A program made the translations under genes and the position numbers. From Aquirufa antheringensis (GTDB taxonomy: Bacteria > Bacteroidota > Bacteroidia > Cytophagales > Spirosomataceae), in NCBI RefSeq assembly GCF_004307425.1, contig NZ_SEWZ01000003.1, positions 434,001-498,000 on the forward strand: a stretch of DNA of 64,000 nt. The letters are read 5' to 3'. Positions 17,415 through 26,696 of this stretch are shown here, one piece after another (within the stretch, counting starts at the first letter, position 1; the number at the start of each line of letters is the position of its first letter). Under the pieces are notes generated by a model. It did no database searches. It saw nothing but the letters and a program-made list of their open reading frames with translations, and had not been told where the DNA came from.

Positions 17415-18671
17415 TTACTTCTTTTTCCAGAATTTACCACCAGATTTTCCTCCACCGGACTTTCCTCCGCCAGATTTGCCCCCGCCCTTATAGCCTCCGA
17501 AAGAACTTTTTTGCGCAGCTGGATTGTATTCAGGTGTCTCCCCAAACTCCTCCGGTACCGCCGCTTTCGTTACTTCTTTTTCTAACAGATCTTCGATCGT
17601 CTTAAACTTGCGTTGTTCAGATTCTGTAATGAACGTATACGCCGTTCCTTTCGTCTGTGCACGTGCGGTACGACCGATGCGGTGAATGTAATCCTCGCCG
17701 TCGTTTGGCACGTCGTAATTAATGACTAATTCGATTTCGTCGATGTCGATACCGCGGCTTAAGATGTCAGTAGCCACTAAAATCTTCGTCTTCTTGTTTC
17801 TGAAATCTTGCAATACTTGCTCGCGAACGTCTTGCTCTAAATCCGAGTGAATTTCCTCTACAGAGAAACGCGCGCGTTTTAGATCAGCCGTCAGGGATTT
17901 AACGTTTTGCTTTTTGGAACAGAAAACGATCACGCGGGTATAATCCTGTAACTTCAACAGGTGCTTCACGAGCGGACTCTTTTGCTTCTCGTAGACCACG
18001 AAAGCCTCCTGAACGATTTGCTCTGGGGGTTTCGAAACGGCGATGTTGATTTCGACCGGATTTTGCAATAGTTTTTGGGCCAAGGTCCGCATCTTCGGCG
18101 CAAAGGTCGCGGAGAATAAGAGGTTCTGGCGCTTTTCAGGCAAGAACGAAATGATCTTCATTAAATCATCAGAGAATCCCATGTCTAGCATGCGATCCGC
18201 CTCGTCGAGCACTAAATAACTACAGTGCTTTAGGTTTACATAGCCCATATTTAAGTGGGCAATCATGCGACCCGGGGTACATACCACGATATCAACGCCG
18301 CTTGTTAAAGCGGTTTTCTCCGTCGTAAAGGAATTTCCATCTCCCCCACCATAAATGGCGATCGAGCTCACATTCGTGAAATAACCTAAACCTTCCATGT
18401 TTCCGGCGATTTGAATGGCTAGTTCACGGGTAGGAACAATGATTAGGGCATTAATGTGGTCCTCGGGATGAGGTTCGGTAATTAATTTGTGGATGATGGG
18501 CAAAAGGAAAGCGGCGGTTTTGCCGGTTCCGGTTTGGGCTGAGGCTAAAATGTCGCGGCCCGCTAAAATGGGTTGTATAACTTGGGATTGAACCGGCGTT
18601 GCGGTCTTGTATCCCATGGAACTAATACCGTCTAAAATTTGTGGGCTGAGCCCTAGTTCTTCAAATGTCAA
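17415..18671 (-). CDS. DEAD-box RNA helicase (RhlE type)
   Basis: All core DEAD-box motifs are present: Q motif (GYKTATPVQSQ), AQTGTGKTAAF, PTRELAIQ, TPGR, DEADRMLDMGF, SATF, ILVATDILSRGIDI and HRIGRTAR. The tail has three GGGKSGG-type units ending KFWKKK, a basic RNA-binding extension. It would unwind RNA in ribosome assembly or mRNA decay. Neither candidate start is ATG. A TTG at 18713 gives 432 residues but overlaps the upstream outer-membrane gene by 26 bases. The TTG at 18671 gives a 418-residue protein starting (M)TFEELGLSP, as RhlE proteins usually begin, 17 bases after the upstream stop. I chose the latter with moderate certainty. Confidence 0.93.
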   Translation of the reverse strand: MTFEELGLSPQILDGISSMGYKTATPVQSQVIQPILAGRDILASAQTGTGKTAAFLLPIIHKLITEPHPEDHINALIIVPTRELAIQIAGNMEGLGYFTNVSSIAIYGGGDGNSFTTEKTALTSGVDIVVCTPGRMIAHLNMGYVNLKHCSYLVLDEADRMLDMGFSDDLMKIISFLPEKRQNLLFSATFAPKMRTLAQKLLQNPVEINIAVSKPPEQIVQEAFVVYEKQKSPLVKHLLKLQDYTRVIVFCSKKQNVKSLTADLKRARFSVEEIHSDLEQDVREQVLQDFRNKKTKILVATDILSRGIDIDEIELVINYDVPNDGEDYIHRIGRTARAQTKGTAYTFITESEQRKFKTIEDLLEKEVTKAAVPEEFGETPEYNPAAQKSSFGGYKGGGKSGGGKSGGGKSGGKFWKKK

Positions 18672-18687
18672 AGTATGTGTGTTTATT

Positions 18688-19575
18688 TTACCTTCTGATA
18701 GGTGGACAATCAATGCTTCGATCTAGATGGAAGATTAACTGAAATTGGGTAACAAAATAGTGATCGACTAAGTTCGTCGCGTATTCGGAGGGAATTAAAA
18801 GTTTCGTCGTCAACTCTGTCTGAGCCGGTTGGTTTTTAGGTGCTGAAAAAAGATTACCTAATTGCGTACGTAAGCTAGCTTCAAAGCCAAAATCCATAAA
18901 GTCATTCAACCGATAACGGAAACCTACCCCTACAGGAATAGAAAAACCGATGGATGGAATGGTCTCATCAAAATTGCGAATCGGATTCGTGGGGTAATCA
19001 CTTGCGATCACGTCAGCATAATTCCGCCAAGACGCGTTTGGTAAACCAGCTCCCCCCAATGAATCTAATTGATAGAGTTCTGTGTTCGTAGAAACCAAGG
19101 CAATTCCTGCAGATAAATACGGAGAGAAACGGTTGCGCTTCAGATAATTTTGTTGATTCCCATTTAATTCCAAAAGCCCAGAAAGACCAAATTCCACGAC
19201 GTCATTTCTGAAACGGAAACGCAAATCGGGTGTAGTCGGAAGCAGTGCGGAATTGTCAAAGGTATAATCATTACCCGCTAAGCGGATATAATTCAAATTT
19301 CCTTTAATCGAAAAATGTTTGCTGACATGGCGGGTCAAATGTGCACCTACATTGAAACGGCTTTGGTCATTTACCAGGCGATTAAACATGCCTAATTCAT
19401 CCGTTAAGCTATAGTAATGGGAGCTACCCGCCCCAAAACCAAGAGAAGTATGCGGATTAAAAGTAGATCTTTTGAAGCCGGTTCCTCCTTTTTTACCAAT
19501 TTTCCAAAATTGAGCTTGCGTAGTTGAACTGAAAGCCAACAGAAATAGCAGGAGTAAGGAATTTATTCGAAGCAT
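18688..19575 (-). CDS. Outer-membrane beta-barrel protein (DUF6089-like)
   Basis: A protein of about 295 residues with a signal peptide (LLLLFLLAFSSTTQAQ) followed by alternating beta strands with aromatic girdles (FGAGSSHYYSLTDELG, NVGAHLTRHVSKHFSIKGNL, GVGFRYRLNDFMDFGFEASL). This matches small porin-like barrels of the DUF6089/PorT-like group common in Bacteroidota, often linked to envelope function. A -7 element (TATATTTG, minus strand 19603-19596) rules out the longest ATG at 19608, which lies upstream of the promoter. The ATG at 19575 leaves a short leader; 19587 is possible. The role of the barrel is unknown. Confidence 0.75.
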   Translation of the reverse strand: MLRINSLLLLFLLAFSSTTQAQFWKIGKKGGTGFKRSTFNPHTSLGFGAGSSHYYSLTDELGMFNRLVNDQSRFNVGAHLTRHVSKHFSIKGNLNYIRLAGNDYTFDNSALLPTTPDLRFRFRNDVVEFGLSGLLELNGNQQNYLKRNRFSPYLSAGIALVSTNTELYQLDSLGGAGLPNASWRNYADVIASDYPTNPIRNFDETIPSIGFSIPVGVGFRYRLNDFMDFGFEASLRTQLGNLFSAPKNQPAQTELTTKLLIPSEYATNLVDHYFVTQFQLIFHLDRSIDCPPIRR

Positions 19576-19595
19576 AGGATGCAGCATTTTAAAAA

Positions 19596-19603
19596 CAAAT
19601 ATA
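19596..19603 (-). promoter_or_regulatory. Putative -7 element (TATATTTG) of the beta-barrel gene
   Basis: On the minus strand 19603-19596 reads TATATTTG, matching TAnnTTTG, about 20 bases before the ATG at 19575. It decides against the upstream start at 19608. No clear TTTG is seen at the -33 position. Confidence 0.5.
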
Positions 19604-19698
19604 GGCATTATTCGATAAACGTTAGGGACCTAATTTGGAATATTTCTAACTTGCTTCTGTCGGGAAGCTTCGCTAATTTTAACTATAATTCTGTAACC

Positions 19699-20358
19699 AT
19701 GAAAAAAATTGTACTCCTTTTGTCATTGGCCGTTCTGGCTTCTTGTGGATCTAACGCTGAAGTCAGCGTTCCCACAGAGAACTTAAATGAAGTGTTGGCT
19801 TGCCTAGATGCGAAAGGCCTAATCGTCAAGTACGGTGCCAAATCAGTTATTTTGGATACCGCCATTATTACAGGAGATGATACATTAAGAGGCGCCATTA
19901 TTTTTCCTGGTACGGCTAAGCAAGCCAATGTATTCTTTCATGAGGGTAAAATTTCCGATGTAAGTATTCAGGGCGAAAGTTCTGCTTGGAAAACGGCTTC
20001 TGGCTTGTATTTAGGTTTACCTCTTCAAGAGGTGGAGAAGTTGAATTCGAAAAACTTTACGATCTCAGGCTTTGGCTGGGCACACGGTGGTTCAGTCGTT
20101 TCTTGGGAGGGAGGGAAATTAGCAGGAGACAGCACCCTGACTCATCTGGTTTCATTTCGAAACAAACGCCAAATTATCTCCGTAGAAGAATTCAATAAAG
20201 TGTCTGGCGAGGCTGAATTTGATGTGCGTCATCCAGCTATTCAGCAAATGAATCCAGTCCTAGAGCAAATCACGATTTTGAAGCCTTACATTCCGTCAAA
20301 AGAAGAGGGGAAAGGTATCGCAAAGAAGATCGAATCCAGTCAAATGCCGGTTCACTAA
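19699..20358 (+). CDS. Lipoprotein of unknown function
   Basis: A 219-residue protein starting MKKIVLLLSLAVLASC, a lipoprotein signal with lipobox VLASC and the lipidated Cys at about residue 16. In-frame upstream codons from 19579 lack initiation context. The mature part mixes beta strands (VKYGAKSVILDTAIITGDDT, GAIIFPG, VSIQGESSAWKTASGLYLGL) and ends in a helical tail. It contains GLPLQEVEKLNSKNFTISGF, a pattern seen in periplasmic proteins that handle small ligands. I do not recognise a named family. Its stop codon overlaps that of the convergent MazG-like gene by four bases. Confidence 0.75.
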   Translation: MKKIVLLLSLAVLASCGSNAEVSVPTENLNEVLACLDAKGLIVKYGAKSVILDTAIITGDDTLRGAIIFPGTAKQANVFFHEGKISDVSIQGESSAWKTASGLYLGLPLQEVEKLNSKNFTISGFGWAHGGSVVSWEGGKLAGDSTLTHLVSFRNKRQIISVEEFNKVSGEAEFDVRHPAIQQMNPVLEQITILKPYIPSKEEGKGIAKKIESSQMPVH

Positions 20359-20681
20359 GCTAATTTAGGGTTATTCTTGTGGCGGTCCGCATCACGTTCC
20401 GTCTTCTTTAAGAGGTTCTGTTTCAGAGCCTCTTCTAGGTTAATACCGGTTTGGTTTGCCAGACAAATTAATACGAAAAGCACATCAGCCATCTCATCAC
20501 CTAAGTCCTTATTTTTATCTGATTCTTTCTCCGATTGTTCCCCGTAGCGACGCGCGATAATCCGAGCGACTTCGCCCACTTCCTCCGTTAACATCGCCAT
20601 ATTGGTTAGCTCGCTGAAATAGCGAACTCCAATGGTCTTAATCCACTCGTCTACTTGTTGTTGCGCGTTTGAAATCGTCAT
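20355..20681 (-). CDS. MazG-like nucleotide pyrophosphohydrolase
   Basis: A 108-residue all-alpha protein of the MazG superfamily. The EVGEVAR segment (about 34-40) and the DLGDEMADVLFVLICLAN segment (about 60-77) supply the Glu/Asp residues of the ExxE...ExxD Mg-binding site. Such enzymes hydrolyse NTPs or dNTPs to monophosphate and pyrophosphate, often for house-cleaning. The short single-domain form fits the MazG/iMazG-like dimers rather than full-length E. coli MazG. It lies two bases after dtd on the same strand, so probably one operon (rsmA-mgtE-dtd-mazG-like). Confidence 0.85.
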   Translation of the reverse strand: MTISNAQQQVDEWIKTIGVRYFSELTNMAMLTEEVGEVARIIARRYGEQSEKESDKNKDLGDEMADVLFVLICLANQTGINLEEALKQNLLKKTERDADRHKNNPKLA

Positions 20682-20683
20682 AA

Positions 20684-21133
20684 TTAGGGGTTTTTAGAGT
20701 CGATGATGATAGTTACAGGTCCGTCGTTTGTCAAGTTGATTTGCATATCGGCACCGAAGACGCCGGTTTGTATGTTTTGGCCTAGTTTGTCTGACAAGGT
20801 TTTAATCATCAGCTCATATAGCGGAATGGCTTGTTCAGGTTTGGCGGATTCCAAAAAGCTAGGGCGATTCCCCTTGCGAGTCGCCGCATAAAGCGTAAAT
20901 TGACTCACTAATAAGAGCTCGCCTTGAATGGCCTGTAAATCCAAATTCATTTTTCCCTCTTCATCGGAGAATATACGTAATCCTGCGATTTTGCCCGCTA
21001 AATAAGCCACATCTTCCGGCGTGTCATCCACGTGGATGCCTAGTAAAACGACAAAACCCTGTTGAATAGAGGCCTGCAATGCATTATCGATTTGCAAAGT
21101 AGCTTGACTTACGCGTTGAATAACGGCAATCAT
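20684..21133 (-). CDS. dtd: D-aminoacyl-tRNA deacylase
   Basis: A 149-residue protein, the normal DTD length. It begins MIAVIQRVSQATL, has GIHVDDTPEDVAYLAGKI, contains the catalytic LLVSQFTLYA motif (Ser-Gln-Phe-Thr), and ends with NDGPVTIII, matching the NxGPVT Gly-Pro motif that rejects L-amino acids. It removes D-amino acids from mischarged tRNAs in the cytoplasm. It sits two bases after mgtE and two bases before the MazG-like gene, which implies co-transcription. Confidence 0.96.
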   Translation of the reverse strand: MIAVIQRVSQATLQIDNALQASIQQGFVVLLGIHVDDTPEDVAYLAGKIAGLRIFSDEEGKMNLDLQAIQGELLLVSQFTLYAATRKGNRPSFLESAKPEQAIPLYELMIKTLSDKLGQNIQTGVFGADMQINLTNDGPVTIIIDSKNP

Positions 21134-21135
21134 AA

Positions 21136-22512
21136 TTACAAGAGTAGGTAGACGATCATGAAATAGACCCCATAGCCTAGAATGTCGTTCGTCGTCGTGA
21201 TAAAGGGACCACTCGCCACTGCTGGATTAATCTTTAATTGATTTAATACCAAGGGGGTTATGGTACCCATTAGACTAGCCAGCATTACCACCGCGAAAAG
21301 TGAGATGGAAACGGTCATGGATAACATGATTTGGCCTGAATCCACCAATAAAGAACAACCGAAAGCAAATATCGCCGCGATTAATGCATTAATGAGGGCG
21401 ACTAATAACACTTTCTGAAGACGTTTCCATAACGTAGTATCTAAACCGCTTTTGTCTGCTAATGACTGAACGATTAAGGAAGAAGATTGAATTCCTACAT
21501 TACCACCGGTCGAACCAATCAAGGGAATGAAGGCAGAAATGGCAGGTAAAACGGAGATGGTATCGTCGAAACGATCAATGATTTTGGCAGCCAAAAAACT
21601 ACCCACCATACCACCAATCAACCAAGGCAGACGAGAACGCACTAATAACCACACGGAGTCATCTTCTTCCACGTCTTCCGAGATACCGGCCATGACCTGA
21701 ATATCTTCTTGTGCGGATTCTGTGATGAAATCGACCACGTCATCGATGGTGATGCGACCTAATAATCGGCCTTGAATATTAACCACCGGAATGGCCTCTA
21801 AGTCGTATTTCTGCATTAAATCGGCTACTTCCTCGCCGGAGGCATAGGTCTGAACCGAAACAATTTCATCATCCTCATACACGTCCGCGATCTTAGAACC
21901 ACGCTTCGCTAAAATGATTTTCTTTAAGGAAACGGTGCCTAATAACTTCCCATCGTCGTCGATCACGTATACCGAATAGACTTTCTCCACGTCTTCCGCC
22001 TGTTTGCGGATCTCTTCGACACATTCGGTCACGGTTTGAGAGATGTTGATCTTGATTAACTCTTTCTGCATTAGACCACCTGCGCAGTCTTCGTCGTAAT
22101 GCATTAAATCGATGATGAAACGTGCCTGTTCGCGGTCTTTCAGGAGTGCGATCACTTCCTCACGTACTTTGACAGGTTGTTCATTCAGGATATCTACTGC
22201 GTCATCGGAATCGATTACGTTGATATAGGCGGCAATTTCCTTAGAGGTAAAGTGCTTTAAGAATTTTTTGCGGTCATCTGCGTCTAGGGTTGAGATGATT
22301 TCGGCGGCGATTTTCGTGTCAATTAATAGCACCAAATATTTTGCCTCTTCCGTCGTTAACTCGATTAAAATGCTGGTGATGTCCGCTGGGAAAAGCTCAT
22401 CTAGTTTCAATAAAATCTCCTCATTCGCCTGATTTTCGATTAACAAGCGAATGTCCTCTATGAACTCTTTGGTTAGTTCAAACGGAAGGTGATTTGGGTT
22501 AACTTCTTCCAT
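21136..22512 (-). CDS. mgtE: Magnesium transporter MgtE
   Basis: A 458-residue protein with full MgtE architecture. The N domain of helical repeats (about 1-130, LFPADITSILIELTTEEA) is followed by two CBS domains (about 135-255; AGGLMQKELIKI, LLGTVSLKKI, LLGRITIDDVVDFI), a plug helix and five membrane helices (about 280-458). These include RLPWLIGGMVGSFLAAKIID, the IPLIGSTGGNVGIQSSSLIV stretch and the conserved Mg-pore region near PLVLNQLKINPAVASGPF. It carries Mg2+ across the inner membrane, gated by Mg2+ bound to the N and CBS domains. It lies 50 bases after rsmA. Confidence 0.96.
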   Translation of the reverse strand: MEEVNPNHLPFELTKEFIEDIRLLIENQANEEILLKLDELFPADITSILIELTTEEAKYLVLLIDTKIAAEIISTLDADDRKKFLKHFTSKEIAAYINVIDSDDAVDILNEQPVKVREEVIALLKDREQARFIIDLMHYDEDCAGGLMQKELIKINISQTVTECVEEIRKQAEDVEKVYSVYVIDDDGKLLGTVSLKKIILAKRGSKIADVYEDDEIVSVQTYASGEEVADLMQKYDLEAIPVVNIQGRLLGRITIDDVVDFITESAQEDIQVMAGISEDVEEDDSVWLLVRSRLPWLIGGMVGSFLAAKIIDRFDDTISVLPAISAFIPLIGSTGGNVGIQSSSLIVQSLADKSGLDTTLWKRLQKVLLVALINALIAAIFAFGCSLLVDSGQIMLSMTVSISLFAVVMLASLMGTITPLVLNQLKINPAVASGPFITTTNDILGYGVYFMIVYLLL

Positions 22513-22562
22513 GATGTGAGGGATTTTAGATGAAACAGCGCAAATTAGTAAAAATAGATCGA

Positions 22563-23345
22563 TTAAGCGCCTAGGTAGCCATTATCTTTCCATAAAATCG
22601 TTAACTCGGTGAACTCCGCTACGCCTAGTTGTTCTGCGCGTTTGCTGAGTAAGGGATGTTCAGGTAATTGCAAGGCTCTGAGGGCATTACGCAAAGTCTT
22701 GCGACGTTGGTTAAAGGCCATCTTTACTAAAGACTTGAATTTAGCTGGATCGCATTCTAGTTTTTTGTCCCAGTTCCGTACGAGTCGAATGACGCCGGAG
22801 TTAACTTTAGGGGGTGGAGTAAAAACCTCGGGTCCTAAACTGAACAAGTACTCAATATCGTAGAAGGCCTGTAATAAGACACTCAAAATCCCGTAATCCT
22901 TGTTGCCTGGTTTTGCCGCGAGGCGCACCGCCACTTCTTTTTGGAGCATGCCTACCACCTCGATGCATTGGTCTTTGTATTCCAAAATGCGGAAGAAGAT
23001 CTGCGTCGAAATGAAATAGGGGAAGTTGCCTACGATGGCGAATTTTTCATCGCCGAAAATGTTCTCTAACGGATAACGCAAGAAATCGCCGTCGATTAAG
23101 CGCGGCCCGGTAAATTCTAAATAGTTCTTACGTAAGTAGTCCACAGACTCTTTGTCGATTTCGATGAGGGAGGTTTCGTATTCGGTTTTTTTGACCAAAA
23201 ACTGTGTCAACACACCCATCCCCGGCCCAATCTCCAATACTTTCGTATAGGCTCCAGCAGGCTGCAAGCCATCTACGATGCGCTTTGCCGCGTCTAAATC
23301 ATTTAAAAAATGTTGTCCTAAACTCTTTTTTGCTCTTACTTGCAC
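22563..23345 (-). CDS. rsmA: 16S rRNA dimethyladenosine transferase
   Basis: A 260-residue protein of the KsgA/Dim1 family. Motifs are KKSLGQHFLND at the start, VLEIGPGMGVLTQFL (SAM binding, about 35-50), IDGDFLRYP, the catalytic GNFPYFIST (NxPY form, about 107-115), and FTPPPKVNSGVIRL followed by FNQRRKTLRNAL in the C-terminal domain. It dimethylates two adjacent adenines in helix 45 of 16S rRNA late in small-subunit assembly. It appears to be the first gene of a four-gene minus-strand operon and is divergent from the histidine kinase gene, with 72 bases between starts. Confidence 0.97.
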   Translation of the reverse strand: MQVRAKKSLGQHFLNDLDAAKRIVDGLQPAGAYTKVLEIGPGMGVLTQFLVKKTEYETSLIEIDKESVDYLRKNYLEFTGPRLIDGDFLRYPLENIFGDEKFAIVGNFPYFISTQIFFRILEYKDQCIEVVGMLQKEVAVRLAAKPGNKDYGILSVLLQAFYDIEYLFSLGPEVFTPPPKVNSGVIRLVRNWDKKLECDPAKFKSLVKMAFNQRRKTLRNALRALQLPEHPLLSKRAEQLGVAEFTELTILWKDNGYLGA

Positions 23346-23417
23346 CGGGTCTCTGGGGTTTAAGGAGTAAAATTAAGCCCTTTTTTGTACATTTAAACAA
23401 AATTTTCGATTTAAGGC

Positions 23418-26400
23418 ATGGAGGACAAGCAGGCCCTGATTAAAACATTGGATTCCCTGAAGCTTTTTGGCATCGTTATGGCGCTCGATGGCACCATCTC
23501 GCATGCGAATGCCTACACGCATCAATTGCTAGGCTACAAGCCGGGGGAATTAAATGGAATGGACTTCTTTTCTACCCTTGTTCCAGATGGCGAAAGTGAA
23601 ATACGAAGAACCTCTTTTGACAAAGCGATCCAGACCGGTGGTCTATTCGAAGAACGCGAACGGAATTACAAAACGAAATCAGGGGCCATCAAATGGGTAG
23701 AAGTGGCTTCTACCGTCGTGAGCGATAATTTCCTGAGTATCATAGGGGAGGACGTTAGCGAGAAGAAGAAAGTGTCCGAGGCCCTTTCTCGCTCGAATGC
23801 CCAATTACAAGACTTAATTAACAATACGACTGACCTGATCCAAATCACCGGGGTGACCGGTCGATTCCTGTTCGTAAACCGTGCCTGGTTAGAAACCATG
23901 GGGTATACCGAGGAGGAAGCTAAAGATTTAAAGATTCAGGATGTACTGCATCCCGAGTTTGCACACCAGACACAAGCGCAATTCGATGCGTTATCGAAAG
24001 GGGAGGACATTCCAGAATTTACGGCCGTTTTTAGACGAAAAGACGGGCGTCGTCTGTACGTTTCTGGTTCAGTGACTTGCCGTTTCGAAAGAGGCGTGCC
24101 TACTGCTTATCGCTGTATTTTGCACAATTCTACGGCAAAAGTACGTGCCGAGCGCGCGAATAAATTATTCTCTTCTATTTCTCAGGTAGCCATTAACTCC
24201 TCGAATCTGGATGATCTCTTTGTGAACATACACAAACAATTAGGCGAGGTGATCGACGTGAAGAACTTCTTCATCGCGCAATACGATCCGGGGAAGAGCT
24301 ATATTTATTTCCCTTACTACATCGATGAGTACTTTAATTCCCGTGTGCACTTTACGAAGCGCCGACTTGGGAATGGCTTGACGGAATATGCCTTGATGGC
24401 GAATAAGCCTTTGATCTTGCACGATGATGAGATCCATCAGTTAGCGGCAGAGAAGAAGATTTACTTGTATGGGGTGGTTCCCAAAGTTATGCTCTGTGTT
24501 CCCCTCCGCATCGGTGATCGGGTGACGGGTATCATTGGAGTAAAGTCCTATGAGCGGGCGAACAAGTACGAGAACCGAGATTTAGAGTTATTGGACTTTA
24601 TTTCGGGGCAAGTGGCGATTGCGATTTCGAGGAAGCAGGCGGAAGAGGCTTTGGCCAGAGAAACCGCACGTTTGAATTCCATCTTCGAAAGTTCGTCTCA
24701 CCTCATGTGGTCTGTGAATAAACGCTTACTATTGATGAGCTTTAACCACGACTATGCGGACTTATTGCAACAAGAACTGGGGATTACGCCACAATTGAAT
24801 TTCAGCTCGGAGACGATGGGATTCAAGATGATGGCGCCGGAGGAGCGCAAAGCGATGGAGGAGCATTATAAACAAGCGTTTAGAGGCACGAAACAGCACT
24901 TTGAGCTTTGTCTGAAGAAGAAAGACGGGACGGATCGCTGGTTAGAGATTTATTTGAATCCCATTTTAGATCAGGGCATTATTTCCGAAGTTTCGGGTAT
25001 CGCTCGGGATATCACGGATATCAAGAAGTACCAAACCGAACTGGTGGAAGCCCGCGAACAAGCGGAGCACTCGCTTAAAGTGAAGGAACAGTTTTTAGCG
25101 AATATGTCGCACGAAATCCGGACACCTATGAATGGGGTGATTGGGATGGTGGATTTGTTGTGTGATACACCATTAGAGGAAGAACAACGGGATTATTTAC
25201 AAACGATTCGTAAGTCATCGGAGACGCTGTTACATATTTTGAATGATATTTTGGATTTGGCCAAAATCGAAGCTGGTAAAATGGTCTTACATCCAACGGA
25301 TATTCTGTTAGAGGATGTTTTTGATCGCTTGATGGCTTTATTTACGCCATTAGCACATCAGAAAGGGAATAAAGTCTCGTATAAACTAGATGATAAAGTG
25401 CCCGCTTATGTGAAGGCTGATGAGACGCGCCTATTACAGATTCTTTCGAATCTTACATCGAATGCCCTGAAGTTTACAGAGAATGGTTCCGTTTTCATTA
25501 CGGTAAAGCCGCTTTCCGTGACTCCTGAATGGGCAGAATTAGAAGTCCGAGTTTCGGATACGGGGATTGGTATCAGTCCTACGAATTTAGAAAAACTCTT
25601 TAACGCTTTCCAGCAAGTCGATAATTCCACTTCCAAGAACTACGGCGGCACCGGATTAGGTTTAGCGATTTCGCGTGAATTCTGTAAGATGATGGACGGT
25701 GATATCGGGGTGGAGTCAGTGGAGGGAAAGGGAAGTACGTTCTGGTTTACGATTAAACTCGCGATAGGGGATTCTTCTCTAGCGGCCAAAACGAAGAAAG
25801 ACGAGAATCTTTCCATTTCAGGGACTTTGCATTCTGTACATGCGCGGGTCTTGTTAGTGGACGATAATGCCACGAATCGCAAGGTGGCAAGTCAGATTTT
25901 GATGAAGGCGGGTTGTGAGGTTTTAATGGCCTCCAGCGGCCAGGAAGCCATTGATATTTTGCAAAAAGACGCGAATTTTGATTTGGTCTTGATGGATATC
26001 CAAATGCCAGAGATGGATGGGATGGAAACAACGCGTCGCCTGAAAGCATTGAATCTAGCCGCTTTACCACCTATCGTGGCGATGACGGCCTATGCGATGA
26101 AAGAAGATCGAGAGCGCTTCTTGGCAGCAGGCATGGATGATTATTTGGCCAAACCGATACGCGCGCAGCAAATCATTGCCATGGTGTCGCGCTGGGTGTC
26201 CGAGGGACATGGCGTCATTCAGGAGGCTTTATTGAACACCGATTTTGTGGTCGACGAAGAAGTTTTAGCCTCGCTTTCGGATGCAGTAGGTGGAGATCCG
26301 GCTTTCGTGCAAAGTATGTTAGAAGAGTTTATTGTGGAGGCCAAAGAGCAGATTACGGCTGCTATTTCTGCCCACGCTTCCGGTAGTTGCAAAGGAGTCC

Positions 26401-26585
26401 AATCCGAACTGCATACCTTGAAAGGAAATTCAGGAACTTTAGGTGCCGCACAAGTGCATTCGATCTGTGAAAAGATCGAGTTGAAGGCCAAAGTCTGTGA
26501 TTTCACCCAATTCGCCACCGAGATCGTCGATCTGCAAATTGCTTTAAAGAATTTTGAAGACGCGATAAAAACCAAATTTGCCTAA
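23418..26585 (+). CDS. Hybrid sensor histidine kinase (PAS-PAS-GAF-PAS-HisKA-HATPase-REC-Hpt)
   Basis: A 1055-residue cytoplasmic multidomain kinase with no membrane helix visible. PAS at about 8-125 and 130-245 ([16 protein letters not shown]) precedes a GAF domain (about 255-395) and a third PAS (about 405-530). HisKA (about 555-620) has the phosphoacceptor His in [16 protein letters not shown]. HATPase (about 665-785) shows [15 protein letters not shown] and [12 protein letters not shown] (about 808-925) contains [11 protein letters not shown] and the phospho-Asp in [14 protein letters not shown]-terminal Hpt (about 945-1050) has [13 protein letters not shown] with the transfer His. This is a complete intramolecular phosphorelay; the final response regulator is not adjacent. 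The signal is unknown. Possibly GAF/PAS bind small ligands. Confidence 0.93.
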   Translation: MEDKQALIKTLDSLKLFGIVMALDGTISHANAYTHQLLGYKPGELNGMDFFSTLVPDGESEIRRTSFDKAIQTGGLFEERERNYKTKSGAIKWVEVASTVVSDNFLSIIGEDVSEKKKVSEALSRSNAQLQDLINNTTDLIQITGVTGRFLFVNRAWLETMGYTEEEAKDLKIQDVLHPEFAHQTQAQFDALSKGEDIPEFTAVFRRKDGRRLYVSGSVTCRFERGVPTAYRCILHNSTAKVRAERANKLFSSISQVAINSSNLDDLFVNIHKQLGEVIDVKNFFIAQYDPGKSYIYFPYYIDEYFNSRVHFTKRRLGNGLTEYALMANKPLILHDDEIHQLAAEKKIYLYGVVPKVMLCVPLRIGDRVTGIIGVKSYERANKYENRDLELLDFISGQVAIAISRKQAEEALARETARLNSIFESSSHLMWSVNKRLLLMSFNHDYADLLQQELGITPQLNFSSETMGFKMMAPEERKAMEEHYKQAFRGTKQHFELCLKKKDGTDRWLEIYLNPILDQGIISEVSGIARDITDIKKYQTELVEAREQAEHSLKVKEQFLANMSHEIRTPMNGVIGMVDLLCDTPLEEEQRDYLQTIRKSSETLLHILNDILDLAKIEAGKMVLHPTDILLEDVFDRLMALFTPLAHQKGNKVSYKLDDKVPAYVKADETRLLQILSNLTSNALKFTENGSVFITVKPLSVTPEWAELEVRVSDTGIGISPTNLEKLFNAFQQVDNSTSKNYGGTGLGLAISREFCKMMDGDIGVESVEGKGSTFWFTIKLAIGDSSLAAKTKKDENLSISGTLHSVHARVLLVDDNATNRKVASQILMKAGCEVLMASSGQEAIDILQKDANFDLVLMDIQMPEMDGMETTRRLKALNLAALPPIVAMTAYAMKEDRERFLAAGMDDYLAKPIRAQQIIAMVSRWVSEGHGVIQEALLNTDFVVDEEVLASLSDAVGGDPAFVQSMLEEFIVEAKEQITAAISAHASGSCKGVQSELHTLKGNSGTLGAAQVHSICEKIELKAKVCDFTQFATEIVDLQIALKNFEDAIKTKFA

Positions 26586-26586
26586 T

Positions 26587-26615
26587 ATGCGCCATTTTGG
26601 CGTATTTTTCTTTTT
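26587..26615 (+). terminator. Intrinsic terminator after the hybrid kinase
   Basis: ATGCGCC (26587-26593) pairs with GGCGTAT (26599-26605), including one G-T wobble, around a short A/T loop. It is followed by a T-rich run interrupted by one C. It starts one base after the kinase stop codon. Confidence 0.7.
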
Positions 26616-26696
26616 CGTTTCGCGAAATGTTTGCCATTTTTTCCGATTTTATCGATTGGGTTTTGATTTGCTAGATAGGGGCAAAACCTAGCCGAT

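Noticed and set aside
19579-19698. Longer start for the lipoprotein at 19.7 kb
   Set aside because: The upstream 40 codons would hide the lipoprotein signal MKKIVLLLSLAVLASC and overlap the promoter region of the divergent gene.
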